From positions 1 to 64,000 of the forward strand of contig VZTG01002263.1 in assembly GCA_013397845.1 (NCBI GenBank): 64,000 nucleotides of DNA, given 5' to 3'. Position 1 is the first letter of the stretch. Each line of letters starts with the position of its first letter. The notes below the pieces were generated by a model. That model had not been told where the DNA came from. It saw nothing but the letters and a program-made list of their open reading frames with translations, and did not search any database. Source of the DNA: Melanocharis versteri (lineage: Eukaryota; Chordata; Aves; Passeriformes; Melanocharitidae). Below, piece by piece: positions 58,614 to 64,000 of the stretch. The position numbers and the translations under genes were made by a program.

Positions 58614-61600
58614 ACCAGCAGATGCAGCAGTGATAACACTGGATCTGCACTTTTGATTGTGCACAGAGCTGGGTACCATGGTGATTCAGGGCCACAATAA
58701 ATTAATTGAAGCCTGTGGAATGCACATTCTGAGGAAAGGATCATTCAATTTAATTCTATGGGCATTCATACCTAACCTACCTTTTAATTTGTTATGCATT
58801 TTCTTCATGAGAGTCAGAGTAAGTATTCCCTGCTAAGGTGTAACATTGGATATTTCACAGAAGGCTCCTTTTTTGGGAATTTAGGTAACTTTCCCTGGAA
58901 ATTAAGTACCTGACAACTGCATCACTCATTTATTAGCATGACAATTGCTTTAAAAACACTTTATGTAGTTTACTCCCAAAGTTTGTTCCACAGGCTTGCT
59001 TCCCCACTTCTGTTTTACAGTGTTCACCTGTGCAGTTAATTACCCTCTCCTGAGAACAGACCTTGCAGTACCTTTAATGTCTAGAATCTTATTTTTGATC
59101 CTCTGAGCAGCTTACTACTGTTCTTAGACACAGCTCTCCGGAGCATCCTTAAGTCCCAGGATTGTGTGCCTGCTTCTTGTGACCAAAGTGATTCACCACA
59201 GACCCTTCCACAGCTCACAGATCTGCAGAGGTGTGTGAATATGCAGAGCTCTTCTGCTCTGGGTTCCCTTCACGGGTGTATTTGAATGTAGCTGAGTTCT
59301 TCATTTAAGTGAATCACCTTAAATTATTTTTTGCTCACCACAGGTGAGCTCAGTGTCAAACCCAGCAGAGTTATAAAGCCAGAAGAAGGCAGGAGGGAAG
59401 AGAAATCATGCAGCCATTTAATTGTTCTTCCTACTACACTCAAGACTTTGTCTCTTACAGCTTGGCCCAGTGGACAGACCAATCCATATTTATGGATTTT
59501 GGGCTAACAGGATGTCTGCTAAGCATCTCAAGCCATAGGATGAGCAGAACCACCTGAGGAAGGAACAGCATGACCACTCAGATCCAAAATGTAGATGAAA
59601 TTATTAAAGGGACCTAAGAGCGATCCCAGAGCTATCACATATGTTGTAAGGCTTCAGATATATTGTACCATTTCTTCTCTGGCTTAAACGGTGGAACAGA
59701 TGGCTTGTTGGCAGCCTAATGACAACTCTCCACACTTCCAGCAGCTCTGCCCAGAAAGAGCTGAATAATACCCTCTCTGACTCTGAAGAGAGCATTTAAA
59801 AGCATGTGCATGTCTCTAAGTCTGACTCGTATTCCTGTGATTGTCGGTTGCCCTGCTTGTTTGCCATGCATTGTGCTGTAATTAGTAGCGCAGGAGGATA
59901 GAGCTCTAAAGAGTTTTATAAATCTTGCTGAAGTGAGTAATTTCCCTTGTGTAAATTTCATCTTTTGGAAAGAAAACTGCAAAGTTTTCTGGCAGTACAT
60001 CTTTTACAGTATTAAGACAATACATTATTTGTCATAAAACAAGCACTCTTCCATGTAATGAAAGTCAATAGTGATTTTATTGACCGTAGGGAATAACAAA
60101 GTCAACTGGAGCTGAGAACCTTCCAAATGTCATGGTTGGTTGTTTATCTTCAGGCAGAAGATTATGTTAATCTTCACGAAAACTAATGGGAGGACACATA
60201 ACTTTATAGTAGCAGCAGAGCACAAAGACATTTCACCACACTCTCAATTTTCTTCTTTCAAAACAACATGCCAGGTATGATGAGAGGATCTCCAAAGGCT
60301 GAGGACTCAACTTGGTTTCCAAAAACAGTTCAAAAGCTTTGATATTTCACATGAGAAATGCTTTTTGTCATTCATGTCTCTTGCGCATATTTAACAGCAC
60401 AGTTTTGGGTGCAGAGACCAGAAATAGCCTCCTTAGCTATTAGAAGTCCTTGAGACTGGGTAGAGAAATCTGTATGTGGCCACAGAAGGAAGGTTTCTCT
60501 GGACAACCATTCCTTATAGCACAAAGTTTCACGAGCACACACTGCTACGGGCAGGAAAAGATGCATTTCACAAACGTGCAGCTACCAATCCAAATTTTTC
60601 TCAAAGGTCTCTTCTCTGCCATAACCTCGTGTATCCACTAGAATTAAGCTAGGAATCCCGGAGCAAAGCTGTGCCCCAATACTGGGAGCATGAACAGTTT
60701 TGATGAACCTCTTGTAACAGTACACTGGGGCCAGTGACCTCCCAGAAGCCACTGCCTTCCACTGGGTTAGGGATGCTCAACTCCTGGCAGGGCAGCTCCC
60801 TTGTCATTAGACTGTCACACTCACCATTACCAAGGCCAGCAAAATCAACAGCTCCTGGTCAGTATCCAGGGCAGTTTTCAGGACCTCGTGGTTCGCTGCA
60901 CAACACAGCTTTTTGCAGAGACTTCTCCCTGTCCGGAGGTAAAAGATGTGCCTAAACGGAAGTCAGAAATATGACAGAGGGAAATGCAGATTTATCTCAA
61001 TCAAAGGAGAAGATTAGATTAACAAAGTTGTGAGACATAGTTTGCCTTGGCCAGCTTAGTCCCTTGGAGGGATCAGCAAGACAGTTAGAAAGGGACACAG
61101 GGAGGGAAAGAGTGTGACTCGGTACACAGGGCAAGCTCTGGAGCAGGAGACAATGAGCAAGACAAGAAATTGGATCAGGATTCTGCAAGAATGGAGAGAA
61201 AAAATGGAAATAGCAAATTACTATTTTATACCTGTGCAGCTGTGTAAATTAGGATGAAAATAAGAGCTCTTAATTTTTTTTTTAATTTCTTAATCCTACA
61301 CAGGTACCTTTTAAGACACCAGGCACAAAACAGAGAATGTATTATGCTCTGAAATGTCTTGAATATAAGCATATGATTAAAGACCCTGTTGATGGAGGTG
61401 TTACCACCTCTTTGGGCCGCATCTCACATCTGTGCCAGTCTCTTGCAGAGCATTGATTTCTTCCTGGCCCATCAGAGTTTCCCAGGTTGCAGAGGTACCT
61501 GTTGGCTTCCCCATGAGGGGCATTGCTCTGGCTTTGCCTTTTTGAAGTGGCAGGTGCAGTTAGCTCTCCATCAGTATTCTCTTTGCCAGATTGAATAAAG

Positions 61601-61615
61601 CCTACTCCCTCCTGG
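58614..61615. other. Unique non-coding sequence
   Basis: Nothing recognised. 60640-60960 is somewhat GC-richer, with a 73-codon open frame (60734-60955) and a few CpGs, but has no repeat or protein match I know. Its composition would also fit an unrecognised LTR. Confidence 0.5.
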
Positions 61616-61619
61616 TTCC

Positions 61620-61850
61620 CTTGTCCAAGATACAACCCAGTTTGGAGTATACAGCTGGCTTTTACCAATGTGAGTGTGCACTGCTGGCTCCTGTTCCACT
61701 TGGTTTTCACTGGAACCTCCAGTCTCTACTGAGCTGCTTCCCAGCTAGCTCCCAGCCTGTCCTGGTTCAGTTCCAGGTGAAGACTCTGCATTTTTCTCTG
61801 CTGAATTTCATGAAGTTCATGCTGCCAACTCACATGGCTGGAATCTAAAC
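61620..61850 (-). mobile_element. CR1 LINE ORF2 fragment, C-terminal RT region (minus strand)
   Basis: On the minus strand the segment encodes FMKFSREKCRVFTWN (about 61825-61780), matching the CR1 stretch MKFNK.KC.VLHL just after the RT catalytic FADD box. After a stop and a frameshift it continues as RSQQCTLTLVKASCIL (61690-61640), matching the following MSQQCA..AKKAN.IL stretch. The nucleotide pattern GAGCTGCTTCCCAGCTAGCT and CAGCCTGTCCTGGTTCAG fits the same alignment in antisense. The catalytic box itself lies outside the fragment and no 3' tail is attached. It is a decayed internal piece. Confidence 0.82.
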
Positions 61851-64000
61851 AGCTGTGAAGTGAGGGTGTGCAGCCTGGATAGCACCACTGTCTGGTCTAA
61901 ATTCCCCATCACATTTGTACTGACTCCAGTCAAAACTTCTACCAAGCTGAGCCCTATCCATCAGAAAAGGAGGGTTCAGCTATTAATATTCTCCTAATGT
62001 ATAATCACGTGAGTTTGTGCCATTGTGTTTTCAAAAGGCCGCCCGACAACAGGCTGGAGCCAGAAAATTGCTGACACGGGTATGAGCCATAAAAATTACA
62101 GATATAAGTATAAGCCAGAAAAGCTAATGGTGTAATATGAAGAAAAGAGGTAAAGCAACAGCTCTGCCCAGTCTTTAAGAACAACAATGCAAAAGCTTCA
62201 CAGAGTAGCTTGAGCAGGGCAGAGAGCAGAGAATTGTCTTCCAGGAGCCAGAGCTGGCCAGGAAATAACTGTCTCAAGTGCAGCAAGAGAGCAGGAAACC
62301 CACTTGAGGGCTGAGAGTTCCCAGCAGGCCTGACAAAAGGCAGGAGGTGATTGTACACATGCCCCATTCAGCCCCTTGTCCGTGCACTCTTTTGTGTTTA
62401 TGTCCTTTCCCGCTCCATGGTTCCCAACCTCGTTTATACATCAGATGTCCTTGTCTGGATAAATCCATAAGGCTCTCCTTTGTACACTGTATTTGAGACG
62501 GAAATGTATTCCTTCAAACACTTGGCATTTGAATTTTTCTTTCTTTCTTTTTTTCTTTTTTTCTTCTTTTTTTTAGCTAGGAAAAATGTACACTTTTAAA
62601 TAGGCCGATGGATTTCTTTACAACCCGACTCATTTGACAGAGTCTTATACTTTTTCTCTGTACATTTCAATAGGAAAAGATATGATTTCAGAATCAGCTG
62701 GCGTATTTTATTTTCAAATATGAAAATGTGCCTTGTGGAGTTGAATAGTATTACAAATTGAGCTCCTAAATCTTTTGCTGTGGTGACACCTCCCTCTCAC
62801 TCTGCCCCCTCCGTAGCACTCCCTTTTTCTCCTTTTCCAGTTTATTAAAATTCATTTTTCAGTTGGGAATTCCAGTATTTCACAACAAGTCTTCTTATCT
62901 TTCTCTTGATTGTCATTTCCTTTAAAACTTCCTCTTCCTATGATTTTACCAGTCTCCTGCTCAGTCACCTTCTCTCTGCTTCTCTCAGATTTCACTGTTT
63001 TCTTTATTCACATTCAAATGTTCACAATTTCTGATTGCCTTAATTAAATACCCTGCTTGAGTAGGGTATTTAAGCAAAGTCCAGATACCTCTTGCTTTTT
63101 AAAGAAAATGTGCAACAGAGCTGGTGGCAACTGTTTACAAATTAACTCCTATTCTTGCTTTTACAATAATTATGTCTTGTTTACTTGCCTTAAAACATCC
63201 GTATTGCACTACTCTGAAAAGAAAAATATTATCAAATGAGAACAGCTTGAGTTTACACTGTCTTTTCCGACACAATATCATGCCATGAGCTGTCAGATAG
63301 CAGAAAATCAAGAAAGAGTTTCAAGAAGTCTAATTTTGAAACTTTAAATTGCATTCCTCACATAAATCTAGACAGTCAGTTTCTTTGATGGTTTATTGCT
63401 GAAGGACACACAGTATTTCAGTCAGTTTCTGGCTTTATACAAAGATGTCCAGAAATTCAGTAGACCTACTGCTTTTGTCTCCATCTGTTGAGCAATCTGC
63501 CCTCTGCCCCCTGAAAATAGAAGAAATCATGTGGCAACACAGGAAAACTTGTGCTAAAAAAAATAAAAATGAGAGGGAGTATTTTTGTTTTCCTTTTGTA
63601 AGGTTTCATTTAGAATTTCGCTTTAAATTTATTTTTAAAGGATTAATAGGCACTTAGAAACAGATTTTTGATCACATAAAACATTCTGCATCAGCATGTA
63701 TATTATGATATCTAGTTGAAAATAAACGTGTGTGTTTGTAAGGAAACACCTGACTTTTCAACCTGATTACTGAACCAACCATTTTCACTGCTCTGGGGAA
63801 TGGTGAACACTTATGGTATTTGTTATTTTTCAGCAGGAAGAGAAGACTGTACCAGTCTTATCTGAAATGGTTGTCTTGAGCTCACATTTTGTAAAGTTAT
63901 GAGAATTTTCACATTGAATTGTCTCCTCAGAATCACACATATATATCTTTGCATCTGTTTCAGCTGCTTTAGCTGAGATCAGCTTTCTAATCTAAGATAA
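61851..64000. other. Unique non-coding sequence
   Basis: AT-rich sequence without a recognisable gene or transposon. The longest open frame is 120 codons on the minus strand (62005-62367), with hydrophobic stretches but no family match. A TTTC-type simple repeat lies at 62534-62574. Confidence 0.5.
62534..62574. repeat. (TTTC)n low-complexity tract
   Basis: TTTTTCTTTCTTTC followed by T-runs broken by single C or TTC, about 41 bp, ending in TTTTTTTTAG. An interrupted tetranucleotide repeat. The ending resembles a splice-acceptor tract by chance. Confidence 0.92.

Noticed and set aside
1..64000. tRNA, rRNA, CRISPR, operon or phage features
   Set aside because: No tRNA box A/B arrangement, no rRNA signature, no spaced direct repeats, and no tightly packed open frames or ribosome-binding sites; the sequence is not prokaryotic.

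Overview
This window looks like non-coding vertebrate DNA, almost certainly from a bird. It is AT-rich, poor in CpG, and full of stops in every frame. The longest open frame is about 176 codons, and the longest ones are antisense shadows of old retrotransposons. The bird call rests on repeats recognised from memory of the families. There are about ten fragments of chicken-repeat-1 (CR1) LINEs, several ending in the typical CR1 3' tail (short ATTCTATG or ATTCTGTG repeats after a GGTCCCTTCC-like block). There are also two fragments of an avian endogenous-retrovirus LTR whose sense strand begins TGTGNTNGTTTNGGCTGGG. The LTR family suggests a neoavian, possibly a songbird, but the species cannot be fixed from sequence alone. 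Nothing bacterial, plasmid-like or phage-like is present.

Layout. 1-7.5 kb is unique sequence ending in a 113-bp (TTTTTTG)n repeat. A short CR1 tail lies at 7.9-8.0 kb. Unique sequence follows to a CR1 tail at 16.3 kb and a CR1 endonuclease fragment at 19.8-20.2 kb. From 20.2 to 29.1 kb the sequence is mostly unique, with a 38-bp tandem duplication and a hairpin-forming inverted repeat. From 29.1 to 38.2 kb lies the repeat-rich part: three plus-strand CR1 copies that keep ORF2 pieces and the extreme 3' end but lack the reverse-transcriptase core, plus a minus-strand CR1 tail and a CCTT/CCCT microsatellite. From 38.2 to 49.8 kb it is mostly unique. An internally deleted solo LTR is at 49.9-50.2 kb, a minus-strand CR1 endonuclease fragment at 52.2-52.4 kb, a CR1 tail at 56.1 kb, the U3 half of the same LTR family at 58.3-58.6 kb, and a minus-strand CR1 reverse-transcriptase fragment at 61.6-61.85 kb.

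No protein-coding gene, exon, tRNA, rRNA or known small RNA could be supported. The window is best read as a gene desert or the inside of a very long intron. Several 150-350 bp blocks have the dense homeodomain, POU, SOX, TCF or FOX-like motif texture typical of conserved developmental enhancers. These are listed as low-confidence regulatory candidates because conservation cannot be measured from one sequence. A few exon-like segments with good splice signals are reported as findings, not as genes. I saw no new biological system. The most checkable oddities are the RT-less CR1 copies, the complementary LTR halves and the 34-nt micro-exon candidate.
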